Source: Strobilurus pachycystidiatus (lineage: Eukaryota; Basidiomycota; Agaricomycetes; Agaricales; Physalacriaceae). From it: 64,000 nucleotides of DNA. The stretch spans positions 310,001-374,000 of the forward strand of contig JAHLMK010000021.1 of NCBI GenBank assembly GCA_019915135.1, read 5' to 3'. The notes under the pieces were generated by a model that was not told the origin of the DNA, did not search any database, and saw only the letters and a program-made list of their open reading frames with translations. This document shows, in pieces, positions 32,490 through 43,517 of this stretch. Position numbers and translations under genes: made by a program. The number at the start of each line of letters is the position of its first letter. Position 1 is the first letter of the stretch.

Positions 32490-34732
32490 CTACGTAGGTG
32501 GCGGTCCCGCCCTGGCCATCTTCTTGTCATGCCCGCGCTTTCGGTTGTGGTTACCTCTACTGGCTTTGTTCTTGTCCTTGAATGCGCGGTCTCTGGCTTC
32601 CCCACCACCGCCTCCTCCACCAGCACCACCCCGACCTCGTCCACCCCGGCCTCTGCCTCCACCACCGCCACCGCCTCCCCGAGATGGACCGGCTTGTGGG
32701 ACATCAGCGATCGCATTCTGGTTCCCGGAGAACTCATGTTTCTGCAGTATCTTGTCTTTCTTGGGCTATGTGGTTGTCAGATGCTGTACAATAACAAAAT
32801 ATCATTGGAACCCTCACGTTTCGCTCCAACATAATGCGCCAGCCTTCGATCTGTTCGTCCGTCCAACCTGTAACGTGGGTCAGGAAGAACAAAGAGCAAA
32901 CGGGATGATGGGACGCACTTGTCTGCGTCTTGAGCTCGGCTCGTGCTTTACTTCGTCTGGTGGCCGCATCCCTATCAAACAGCTTGGGATCACGAATGTA
33001 AGCTAGCTCGAGGATCGTTTCAGGAGATGGGGGTGGTGTTGGTGTGTCGTCTTTTTCATCATCCTCATCACTTTCCTCTCCGTCGCCGCCGACCTTTACT
33101 CTTTCGAGATCAGCTTCCTCGTCAAAGGCCACGATACGCCCATCGCCAGCATCGCCTTCTTCTTCGTCGTCCGAGATGGCCTCGGCGCGCCGAAGGATGT
33201 CTGCTTTCATCTGTTCGATGAATGTACGGTCACGAAGAACAGCCGCATCGTCACTGCAACAATAATCAGCACATGCGCAAGGTGAAAGATTGTCTGTACT
33301 ACCTCTTCTTCCCAACGTGCAATTTCGATATATCGATGGCCTCGTCGTCAAAGATGTTTCGTCTTTCGATGGGGCGCGCCTCATGTGCTTTGGGCTCTGG
33401 CAGCGCATGGAGCTCATCTTGTGTTGGCGCGGTTCCTTCCAGTAACGCCTCGATAACTTTCTCGGCATTGCCTCGGAATGGGTAGGACGGGTGCGAAAGA
33501 AGAGCACTGATGTACGACGGAGAGTGGTCTGGAAAGATATCGAGGACTTGAGAGACCTTGAGATCGATGTTAGGATCACGATCTTCTTCGATAAGCGGAG
33601 GAGGTGCTGGCGCCGGAGCCTTTCCTTTGGCCTTGGCAGATGAGCCTCGCCCCAAATTGTCAATACCCAACGGAAACCCGGAAGACTTGATGATAAGCTT
33701 CAATACGCCTGGATCCTTCTGCGAACTCGAGCCGTCCTCGAAAGCTTTCAAGCTACTTTCAAGAAGGTCGAGGCGGACATCCTTTTCCTCGGCGTTCTTC
33801 AGAGCAGACGCCAAGGTTTTGGAAAGATCGTAGGATTGCTGGTAATCCGCGAGGAGGGAGCGGTCGAGGAAGGGGGTGTTGGTGGATGAGGAAGGAATCA
33901 CTTCGAGAAGTGCAAAAACTGTATCGAAGGTACGTTCTGCCCGATTGCCCAGCGCCTGACCGGAGGCGCTGGCCAAGTCCTGCAGCATGCGGGACAATAT
34001 GATGTGGAAAGCGTCCAGGATATCGACTTTCGTTTCGATCCAAATTCTCTCCCAGTCATCCAACTGCCTTCCATCTGGATTCTGCAAGCCACGGGTCCCT
34101 CCGTACGATTGCGCAACGGAAGTCAGGACTTGATCGTAGCATTTAGCCAAAGCAACGAGAAAATCCTTGGAAGCGAACGCCCGCACGACGTCTGGTGGTG
34201 CTGCCTTCAAGAAAGACAGGATACAGTGCGATGACTTGCGGACTCCGTACAAGCCCACGGACTCTCCGATGAGAAGGGTAAAGGCAGGTACTAATTCGCT
34301 TCTGATGGTGGCCAGAATGGATGGGACAGTTTGAATGGCTGTTTCGACGACATGACGGATATGTGAAGGACGTGATGGGGAGTAGATGATGGCCAGGTCC
34401 AGCAAGGTCTGCAAGCCGAGGCCCGGTGGTGACACGACGAGTTTTTCCGTCAATGTGAGGACGCGCTGGCGGATCGCTGTCTCGGGTTTGGAGAGATTGG
34501 ATTGGGTGCCCCATATGAGGGCCTGGAGATGTTGCAGCGCTGCATCCTGGGCGTACGAGGCGACAAAGCTGCGTGAGGCGTCGGTGTCGCGTTTGGCCGG
34601 AGGAAGCGATATGACATCGGCCAGGCAAGCGGAGATTGTTTGATAGAGAATGACCAGTTGTGATGCAGGGAGCGCCTTGCGGGCAGACGCAGGTGGGTAG
34701 TCGGTCAAGGGAGCTACAATGCCTTTCGCCAT
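32490..34732 (-). CDS. CUE3: CUE-domain protein Cue3/ASCC2 (RQT / ASC-1 complex subunit)
   Basis: Ubiquitin-binding subunit of the ribosome-quality-control trigger (yeast Cue3, human ASCC2), which helps disassemble collided ribosomes. The first exon codes about 470 residues from ATG 34732 (MAKGIVAPLTDYPPASARK): a helical ASCC2 N-terminal region, then the CUE domain LKVSQVLDIFPDHSPSYISALLSH...NAEKVIEALLEG. The next exon contains LRDRTFIEQMKADILRRAE and an acidic region (GGDGEESDEDDEKDDTPTPP). Further exons give LAYIRDPKLFDRDAATRRSK, GWTDEQIEGWRIMLERN and PKKDKILQKHEFSGNQN. An RGG-like run of glycines follows and the end is NKASRGNHNRKRGHDKKMAR. The last phrase is diagnostic of ASCC2-type C termini. 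The stop is at 32490. No defects seen. Confidence 0.87.
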
Positions 34733-36005
34733 CGTCGTGATGGTCGATGACCAAGTCGCTTTCGGTCCCGATCATCCGAGTGCTCTTTGCTCACTCACCG
34801 CCATCAACATTCCGACTTCGTGCTCGTTACGCGACTAGATGTCGTACAATCCAGCCCCGCATCTCTTCCTTGCTTCTAGGCTATCACTCAATGACCCACC
34901 GCCGTTTGCCGCATCGTCATCATTCGTATTTTGACACCTCTGACCGTGATAAATGCGACTTGACTGCTGTCACGAACGGTGAGCAAATATCACTTCGTCT
35001 CCAGGGACTCACGCATTCAATTACGGTCACTATCTAGTCTCACCGCTATTTGAGAGTTGACGGATGAACACAGGCATCCTATTGCTAAAATCGTTGTTTT
35101 GCCTGCGGCTAATGAGGGCAGTCGCGTCCTGTCGTCCGTTGTTTTCGAAAACGGCCCCCAGTCACCCACTTTTCCTTGCATAGCGTGTCACGAATCGTGG
35201 AAAGTCAGTGGAAAGCGCAGAGATACACCCTGATACACGTAAGGTACACAAACTGACATATCAAAGACCAAATCAATCATCTCTGTAGGTTCTTCTTGTT
35301 CTTCGCCCTTCGATTGCGATGGGGCCATCTCCAGAGTGAAGCGAAGACATGTATAGGCTTGCACAGGTCCATCAGCATATTCATGTGCCTCTGGGGATAC
35401 ACAACATCACAATTCAGTGTGCGTATTGGTCGATACCTGTGCCTGTACTGAACCGGTTCATCGACGTTCATCTGACAATTCGGATACTGGAAGCAGAGGC
35501 AGTTTGTTGGCCCTACGAGGCGGCGTAGCTTCGGTGTGACTTTAGCACTGTCGGGAGCTTTGGAGAACCAGTGCGCTTGGCGAGTTGATCACACTATCCA
35601 TACTTGGTTTCTGCCTTGTTCAGCCGTAGGCATCAAGACGGATTTTAAGCCAAATTGCTTGATAGTCACTGGCTCAGCGCCGATGTTAGGTGGCCAGGCG
35701 TTTGCACTTTCAGGTACCAGTGTACTGCAGTCTACCATGGACGCGGAGCGGCCCGCCACATGTCTACCTATTCCAGGGTTGTTGTCGTTGGAGACCTTGC
35801 GTTATGTACTTCGTCATCCAGGCTTTTGGTACGTCGTTTTGATGGGAGTGGAGACCGACTGAAGAGACAGCAACGAATGACGATGAAGTTCCCACAGCGG
35901 TGATGTCATGCGCCACCGACCTCAAGTTCACCTATAACCTGCGAAAAACGTTCTCCCCCCTTGCTTTCCAAACACTCAAACAAACACCCATCCGAAACAC
36001 ACATC
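34733..36005. other. 1.3-kb divergent intergenic region
   Basis: Promoter sides of CUE3 (minus) and paralogue C (plus). ORFs up to about 108 codons occur but show no recognisable protein. No repeat with clear ends was found. Confidence 0.4.
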
Positions 36006-36420
36006 ATGTCGGACAGTCGATCTCCCTCTCCTATGGTTCAGCGAAGCGGCCGTGGTCGTTCTCGCACACCACGCAGCATCTCCGTGAGCGAGGACGAGCG
36101 CCGCAGCCTCCCAGTCGGCCAATCCCGCAATGACCGCCAAGTTGCGGAGCCCCGCCGTCGTCGCCAACACAGCGCGCTAGGTGGCATGTTGCATTCTGGC
36201 GGTCAGCAGCAGCAGCAGATGCAGCAGATGCAACAGCAACAAATGCAACCACAGCCGGACGCTGGCGGCGGCAAGTCCGACACCCTGAAGTTGAGGCTAG
36301 ACCTCAACTTGGACGTCGAGGTCACCATCAAAGCCAAAGTGCACGGCGATGTTACGCTCTCCTTATTGTAAGTCGTTCTCCTTAATCTTTCATTTTTTTG
36401 ATAGAATTCTTAGCGGTTGA
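36006..36420 (+). CDS. Small SR-rich protein with C-terminal LDLNLDVEVTIKAKVHGDV module (paralogue C)
   Basis: 122 residues from exons 36006-36367 and 36414-36420. It starts MSDSRSPSPMVQRSGRGRSR, then has an Arg-rich stretch (EPRRRRQH), a Gln/Met run (QQQQQMQQMQQQQMQPQ), a Gly linker and the shared module LKLRLDLNLDVEVTIKAKV HGDVTLSLFG. The final exon is 7 nt (C GGT TGA) after a consensus GTAAGT donor. It differs from paralogues A and B mainly in the low-complexity middle, so the N-terminal SRSPS box and the C-terminal module are the conserved parts. A poly-Q length difference may be polymorphic. Function unknown. Confidence 0.77.
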
Positions 36421-37171
36421 TCAGGGATTAATTCTGTACCTCAATATCACCCGCCGATGGAACCCCCACATTGGGAAGAGAGGCGGACGTGGTTGACATA
36501 ATGAACGACGAATTCACGAACCTGGACAAGGACTTTCCAAAAACTCATAGTACGACTTGTCGCCTATTGTATACCAGAGCCGCTCCGGCTTTACTACTAT
36601 TACTGTATATCCAGCCAACAACGAAGCTGTCTTTTCGCTGCACCTCATGCACCAAGTGTATGGAACTTTCCCAAGCTCCATGGGACTCGAACGAAATAAT
36701 GTCCGGGAGCTAAACCTGTGAATAGCGCTAGAAAGGTTGCTGAGTTCCATTCTACTGCTTCACGCAGGACGGACCCGAAACCTGACAGCGGACGGGGACT
36801 TCTAGGTTTGCGTCGAGCTTAACGCGAACTGTGTCTGGCAGATTGGATCATTGGATTCGCGAGGCAGAGTCAATCCGTCGCGGGTGCGTTCGTGCCACGC
36901 AACTCGGCGGTCGAATAGGCCATGAGGCCCGCATTGGGCCGGATAACGTTTGTGCGTCAACCACGTACGAAGAGGCTAGTGGCGGACTTGTGGATCAGGT
37001 TTGGTAGTTGATTAGGAGAGCCATCAATGGGCGCGTCAAGGGCGCGTCAATTTCAAAGAGGGGAAAACGGGACCCTGAGTTCCTGACAATGAGCCACGGC
37101 AAATCACGTGTAGCGTTTTTGGGGAAGACCCTGGAATCCTCGTCGCTCTCCTCCTTCGCGTCCGACACGAC
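36421..37171. other. Intergenic, nothing recognised
   Basis: Between paralogue C and the PAQR gene. A short direct repeat GGGCGCGTCAA occurs twice at 37027-37049. No gene seen. Confidence 0.4.
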
Positions 37172-38425
37172 ATGGAAGAGCGAACACCCTTGCGACAGCG
37201 GCTGCCCGAGGCCAAGAACGTCCTCGGCGAAAGCGTAGACCTGCGCGGCCTGGTGTCGAAAACGATGCACTGGAATGATGCGGACTTCCCGGATTTCCTG
37301 CGGGATAACGAATATATCGTGAGCGGGTACCGAAGGTGCTTCTTCACCTGACGACGCTGACATTCAACTTACGCCGATGCTTTGTAGGGTGCAAAACCAC
37401 TGGAAAGGGACTTTCGCGTCCGTATTCAGTTGTACGTCCACAGTTGACTGGATTGTAACCCAGTGATGATCGTTTGCTTAGATCTTCACAATGAAACCGG
37501 TACATGCCTTCCAAGAACCTTGCGCCACCAGATTCTCATCATCGGTCTATCATTCAGTCAACATCCACAGTCATCTCTGGGGCGCGGTCCTATTTTTGTA
37601 TCTTCTCGTTACACTGTATCCCCGACACTTTGAAAGCTATCCGACGACTTCTTGGGCAGACGTCTTGGTTTTCTCTGTGTTCCTCTTTTCTGCAATGTTT
37701 TGTCTAGCTTGTAGTGCCTTCTTTCACACGTCTACCTGTCATTCTCAAGCGGTACGGCCCAGAATGCATGCCGAAGGTACCTGTGCTGACTGATTTATGT
37801 GCAGGTGGCCACACGATGCGTCGCTTTTGACTACTCCGGGATAATAGCCCTCATCCTTGGATCCATGTACGGCAGTGTATATTATGGGTTTTTCTGCCAC
37901 CCCCATTTTCAGTTCACGTACATCTCTGTACTTACGTTCGCGGGCATTGGTACGCACAGCTCGGGGTGAGGTGGATCAGGACCAATCCTGACTTGGTTCG
38001 TCAGGCGCTGCGTTTGTTGTTCTACAGCCCGAGTACGCCAAACCCACACATCGCGGCCTTCGCACATCCATTTTCATCGGTCTGGGTCTAACCGGCGTGG
38101 TTCCTGTGTGCCACTTGCTATACAGTCACGGAACTGAGAGGCTGCTTTCACTTGGGACCCATTGGTTGCTACTCTCCGGGGCTCTGTACATCGCCGGTGC
38201 TCTTTTATAGTACGTCTGATCAACTCTCGTAGAATCTTGGATCTCACGGCGAGGTTCACCAGTGCGAACCGCATTCCAGAGCGTCTCGCACCGGGAAGGT
38301 TCGACTACTTCTTTTCATCACACCAAATTTTCCATGTTTGTGTTGTGATGGCCGCGCTGGCGCATCTTTCGAGCCTATCGACCGCCCTCAATTTCTGGCA
38401 CTCCGAGGGGGAGTGTGCCATCTGA
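37172..38425 (+). CDS. PAQR / haemolysin III family membrane protein (Izh/AdipoR-like)
   Basis: Seven-helix protein of the AdipoR/Izh type, linked in yeast to sterol and zinc homeostasis. The ATG at 37172 begins MEERTPLRQRLPEAKNVLG, then DFPDFLRDNEYIVSGYRR. Three introns in quick succession link VQNHWKGTFASVFS, YLHNET and VNIHSHLWGAVLFLYL, giving the family signature 'LHNETVNIHSHL'. The metal-site residues appear as SAFFHTSTCHS, DYSGI and the last-helix HQIFH. The helices FLYLLVTLY, VFLFSAMFCLACSAFF, GIIALILGSMYGSVYYGFF and WLLLSGALYIAGALL are visible. The stop TGA is at 38423-38425. All traced introns restore frame. Ligand and hydrolase activity (ceramidase-like in animals) cannot be judged here. 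Confidence 0.85.
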
Positions 38426-39602
38426 AGTAAGTTTCTTGCCGCTCTTGAACGCGTTGCTTTCCGTTGACTGTTGGAGCTATTCAACGCGTAGACGTAGAAG
38501 TCGATCAGAGGTTGTTTACCGCTTATAGAACTCAATAACATGAATGTCAACGAGAAGTTTGACGTTCCCTTCATCCCGTTTCGTCGTTATGTTCCAGGTA
38601 CTTGATGTTAGCTGTCGAGCGTCAAATATTCGGAAGGAACGTGATATCTCGGTGCCGCTTCGAGGAACGTACCGCGTCTTTACATTCCATGTGCACAATC
38701 GAGGGATCATTCAGGACGTTGACCTTGCATCGGCGTCCGTATCTTTAAAATATTGACTTTTTGTCTTTGAATCTTTCGTGCTGGATGCCGTGAGCAATGC
38801 TTCCATTTCAGGTCTCAATAATACTTGTTTGCTTCCTTTTTTGGACTGAAATCTTCTATTCCCGACCATCACCACCCGATCAAGTACCACTTTCTTCGCA
38901 TGCCTCCTGCTCAAGATCACTCGGGGCTTTGATCTGGTGCTTTCCTTTTCCGACTTCCCTTGTTCTTGTATCAGAACATGGCCGAGAAGACCTTGGACGG
39001 AATAACGCCATCGCCAGATTCTACATAGCCTGAGTAGGAGGACTACTCGCACCATCTTCCACCGCGGGGCGCAATGCCGGGGTAGATTCGCAGGTTCCGA
39101 AAAGAGTGAGCTCGTGAGCATCTGGCGACCGACGAGGTTAACAGCACCATCAATAGCTGGGTCGCAACGTGTAACCCGCTTGTGCCAAGGCACGCTGTTC
39201 ACGACCGGAAATCTACGTGCTAACCTAGTACGGACGATGGCCCATCTCGGAACCGACCTCAAAGAAGCCAGCCGGTTTGTTGGTCCATGACTACATACAT
39301 ACATTTTACTTTGCTCATGATCCATAATTGGCATATCCAGCTGGCGACTCGAAACGGCACTGCAAAATCATCTCCGGAAGCCGATCTCACGAGGAATTGG
39401 CTGTACTTTCGCTCCGCGTTTGGACTGATGGCTTCCTAGCTGCACCCAGGACCCCGTCTTGGGGGCCGAAATCTTCGATATGATTTTCCTGTCAATCCGC
39501 GGCTCGCGTCTGGGTATATAATGTCAGGTGGGGCTTTTTCATTTCTTTCTGTGTTCTTCCCATTTACCTTCGTCAGCTGCCTCTGCTTTTCCGTCAACGA
39601 GT
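38426..39602. other. 1.2-kb intergenic region
   Basis: A 207-codon open frame on the minus strand (39334 to 38711) begins with ATG but has no recognisable domain and an Arg/Ser-heavy, codon-random look. I do not call it a gene. No RNA gene or repeat seen. Confidence 0.4.
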
Positions 39603-41498
39603 ATGCCGTACTCTGTTGGACTGCAAGCCGCCAGTGTCGCATTACTGTCCGCAGGCGTTGCGACGCAAATTGCCACTTCCATCGTGGTGCTCCTTCTCAT
39701 CATCATCGTCGCTTCTTCATATGCCGAAGACGCCCTCAAAAAAGAGGACACACCAGCAACTCTTCCTGGCAGTTCTTTTTTCGCCATCATTCCTTTCTTT
39801 CGCCAACGTTTCGACTTCTTGAACTGGGGCTTTCGCGTCACCGGACAGAATATCTTTCAATTCAAGTTACTAAGCGTACGTTCTTCGCCGTTTCAATCGT
39901 TGGCCGACGCTGACTTGACCCATTCAGAACGATGTTATCATTGTGTCCGGGGAATCTGCACGAGCCGAGTTCTTTACCGCCAAACATTTCGATCTGACGG
40001 AGGGCTTCAAGATTCTGTCCGGAGCCGTAAGTACTGTGCTGCACGTCTTCAGCCTCCTGGCATCGGTCTCACGGACTTACTTTAGCTTCCTATGGTTAAG
40101 GGTGTTACATCTGACCTCCAAAGCAAAAGGATCGCGTTAATTCATAAACGACTTGCGGCAGTACAACGAAACGAACCCCTCGCACAATGTACGCGTGCCT
40201 CACTCAATCTTTGCCCTGGAGCTGACACGCAATGAATTAGTGATCCCGACGTTACTGGAGGATTCTCGGAAAATGATGGCAGCCTGGGGACATTCCGGAG
40301 TGTTTGATCCATTCGACAAGATTTACGAGGTCAGTCAGTCCTTCTGATACCTCAGACATTGATCTCATCTGCATTCAATAGCTCACTTTCCAGACGACCG
40401 TTCGGAGTTTATCCTGCTGCGAAATAGCCAACGATCCTGTCATCGTCGCTCGTCTCAAGAAGCTATACGACAAGCTGGATACTGGAACCACTCCAGCGAC
40501 GGTCCTCCTCCCCTGGCTTCCGACTCCAGCCATGCTCAAAAAGCTTTGGGCCACCAAAGAGATTTACGACATCATCACCGGTGCCATCAAGCAACGCGAA
40601 GACAGCGGCATCGAGCGTGACGATGCCCTCCAGATGCTTCTCGATTTCAAGGATGAAAAACTTGTTGTCGTCGGTGTAAGCGCACTTCTCCTCATATTGT
40701 TATCTCCGCTCACATGTCGTACCATCTAGTTCATGCTCGGGCTGCTCGTTGCCGGTGCTCGAGCTACAGGAACTACCGGTGAATACACTTATCACACATG
40801 GCTTGATGTTCTAATCCTAATTGATTCCTTCAGCGTGCTGGCTCTTTGCGTTCCTTGGTGCACATCAAGAATGGCGAGCTTCGGTGAAGGCAGAAGTTGA
40901 AGCTATGCTTTCAGTCCACACGCTGCCAGGCGACGAAAACACTTCCCTTTCCATGCGATTGAGCACGGTTCCTTTGGAGGCCTGGGAATCTTCTATGCCC
41001 GTGCTTGATTCTGTCATCCGGGAGACTCTTCGTATCGCTCAGCCTCACACGGCAATGCGTCGCAACATAGGACCGGAGACATACATCAACGGGAAACTCG
41101 TACCCAGTGGCGCATACGTTGTCTACCCATTCAGCGATGTCCACCTCAATGCTGCCATCTATCCTGACCCATGGAAATTCGATCCTGCCCGGCCTCAGAC
41201 CAAGGCGCCGTTTGGGTACGTAGGTTGGGGCGGAGGTGAGTTCCTCTTGTATGATGATTCCTCCTCGACTGATTATAGTATCCTGACAGGTAAAACGACA
41301 TGCCTCGGCACACGTCTGGCGAAAGTAGAGTTAAAACTCATCACGGCGATGTTTGTCCTCGGATTTGAGCATGATATCGTAGACAAGTCGGGTTCTGTTG
41401 CTCCGCTACCGAGCCCCAACTGGAACGATATCCTTCAGTGTCGACCACCTCAAGGAACGTGCAATGTGAGGTATTCTCGCACGGCCATCGCCCTATAA
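39603..41498 (+). CDS. Cytochrome P450 with divergent I-helix and haem loop
   Basis: Membrane-anchored P450. The start MPYSVGLQAASV is followed by a helix (SIVVLLLIIIVASS) and later FFRQRFDFLNWGFRVTGQNIFQF, typical of sterol-type P450 N termini. Traced exons contain IIVSGESARAEFF, SDLQSKRIALIHKRLAAVQRN, ARLKKLYDKLDTGTTPATVL, an I-helix read as GLLVAGARATGTT, VIRETLRIAQPH (ExxR), VVYPFSDVHLNAAIYPDPWKFDPAR, and the haem loop GYVGWGGG / KTTCLGTRLAKVELKL interrupted by an intron. The I-helix lacks the usual acidic-Thr pair, having AT-G-TT, and the haem loop has GWGGGKTTC instead of FxxGxRxC. Such forms occur in fungal CYP7/CYP8-like groups, so it may be active on an oxygenated substrate. Seven introns restore frame; the stop TAA is at 41496. 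Confidence 0.8.
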
Positions 41499-43517
41499 CT
41501 TCATTGACTATACTATTACTATTGCTATCCTTATTCTTGTTTACGTCGCGGGCTGCTCCGCTGCAGTATTTAACTATACACAGACTACTCTGACTTAGCT
41601 AAGTTAGTACTACCCACTCGAAGTGGGGAATAGATACACAGCGGGCTGGTGCCGCACAAGAGCTGTAATCATAATATGCCGGGCAATGGACGTCTTTATT
41701 GGTATATACTTGTATTTTGGGCGCCGAGAAAATGAAGTTGTACATGTACATGCGTTTTACGCCCTTGTCACAGACCTGTAGCACAAGGTCCTTGGGAATC
41801 GGGTGACGATAGTTCCCGAATTCCACAGTCCCTTTGCCCGGGGATTCACTGCCACAATACAGTCCACAAGCCCCACTACAGCACTAGCCTCTGTTAGAAA
41901 ATCGGGTGCCTTACGTCGTTCGAAAACGTCTGAGTCGTTATGAACGAAACCATCTCCACACACACACACACACACACTGTGGCACGCGTAAGTTGGGATG
42001 GGAACGTACGCCTGTCTCCAGCTGTCTCGGAGCCGCGCCTATCAGAAACCCCACATTCATACCTGCCAGTGAAGATTACTATGGAGTCTGAGCGACAGAG
42101 GTCCAAACCGATCTTCTCCTTGATTTGATCGTACAGCGCCGCTAACCGCTGTGATCGACAGAGTAGTAGAACTTCTAGGGTGTGGGTATTAGTAGACACG
42201 GTCGTCAATTCGCTCGCAATGAACGGAGACGACAATGGTATGGCAACGATGACTGTGCATGGCGCAAGCGATGAAGCATTGCCGGAGTCCGATTGCAGTG
42301 GTGCGTGCGGGCCAGACACGTAAGAGCTTGAATCTGGTGTGGATGACCTCCGCATCTCGGCAGGTACCGTCTCGAACTTTGGCTTCACACGAGTAGGGTG
42401 AGATCATTGATCAAGATCCAACACAGTAATAAGAATCCCAAGATTGAGAGTGATTTCATGGAGACCTCGATGCTGGGTGAGAGCTAGTCCAAGAGAACGA
42501 GATACTGCTTGTCAGTGCACGATCAACTCACTGTTGGCAATTGTAGGAACAACGATATTGTGGCGCATATCATCGATGCCAGTGTGAGAACGATCGAGTA
42601 TGCAAAAAAGGCCCCAAAAAGACAGAATTCGGGTACTGATGGATTCCTTGGCCAATAAAGTATTCGGGCTGTACAGATCACTTACCGAGAGTGGCAAGTT
42701 CAAGTTCAAGTAAAAGCAACGTTGAAACGTTGGACTTGAGACGCGGCAGAGACGCGGTCACGAGCAGATTGTTTGCATAGGCTTGGCTTGGGCTTGGCGA
42801 AGACTGGCCGTGCCACTGGCCCCAGAGCCCAAAATCCTCCTTCGATCCCTCATCGCTCATCCGTATGCCAAATAAAATCTTATCGGTATAGGTAGCCGTC
42901 GGCTGTTCCGGACTAATGGGACAGGTCGATAAGTCCTAGATTCTCCAGAAAGGAGTCCTTACCGCACGGTATGCTATACATATGACAACAAAGCGGCCCA
43001 ATTTGCCGCGAAGGACATAATGTCGGTACCTCCACGCGTACATTGTCACTTTGGATGTCGGCCAATCTTCTGTGGCGATCGTGGAGGTTAGTCCAATCGA
43101 TCCTATCAGTTTGCCCGCTGAGTACGGGCTGGATAGAGAGTTACAGAAATAGATTTCAGGTGAGTATGTGCATCTTACTTATCAGGCATAGGCTGTGGAA
43201 CTTACGGCTGTAGAGCCGATATAGTATGACTCATTGCGCGTTCTCTGCACGGTGTTAGTGCACCGTTCCGGCCCAGCTGACTATCCGCGTTGTCGTAGGG
43301 TATTGTCAAAGATCAAAGGCTACTGATCTGTGCCGTAGAGTGGTACGACCCTACTGTGGCTTGAGAACGATGTTGTCATTCCGGGAAGTCCATATCCGGA
43401 ACGACTCAGTACGAGTCATCGTACCCGGGCATCCTTGATTACTACGCGTTCTGCGCGCGTTGTCTACGCGTCTTATAAGAGGATTAGTGAGTCCAAGGTC
43501 TTCGCAACAATGCCATC
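41499..43517. other. 2-kb region with weak open frames and a (CA)n microsatellite
   Basis: A CA repeat runs 41957-41977. On the minus strand weak candidates exist: MSDEGSKEDFGLWGQWHGQ from 42860, followed by a plausible GTAAGT donor, and MKSLSILGFLLLCWILIN from about 42460, followed by a frame with SSLAPCTVIVAIPLSSPF. They might be parts of one small membrane or secreted protein, but I could not build a consistent exon chain. Not called as a gene. Confidence 0.35.

Noticed and set aside
38711..39334. 207-codon minus-strand open frame starting with ATG
   Set aside because: No recognisable domain, Arg/Ser/Lys-heavy composition and no splice-supported extension; looks like a chance frame between two plus-strand genes.
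41957..41977. CA repeat array as a possible regulatory element
   Set aside because: Simple microsatellite; no further structure around it.
41894..42388. 164-codon minus-strand open frame with a VCVCVCVE run
   Set aside because: The Val-Cys run is the translated CA/TG microsatellite; exon joining to upstream frames could not be made consistent.
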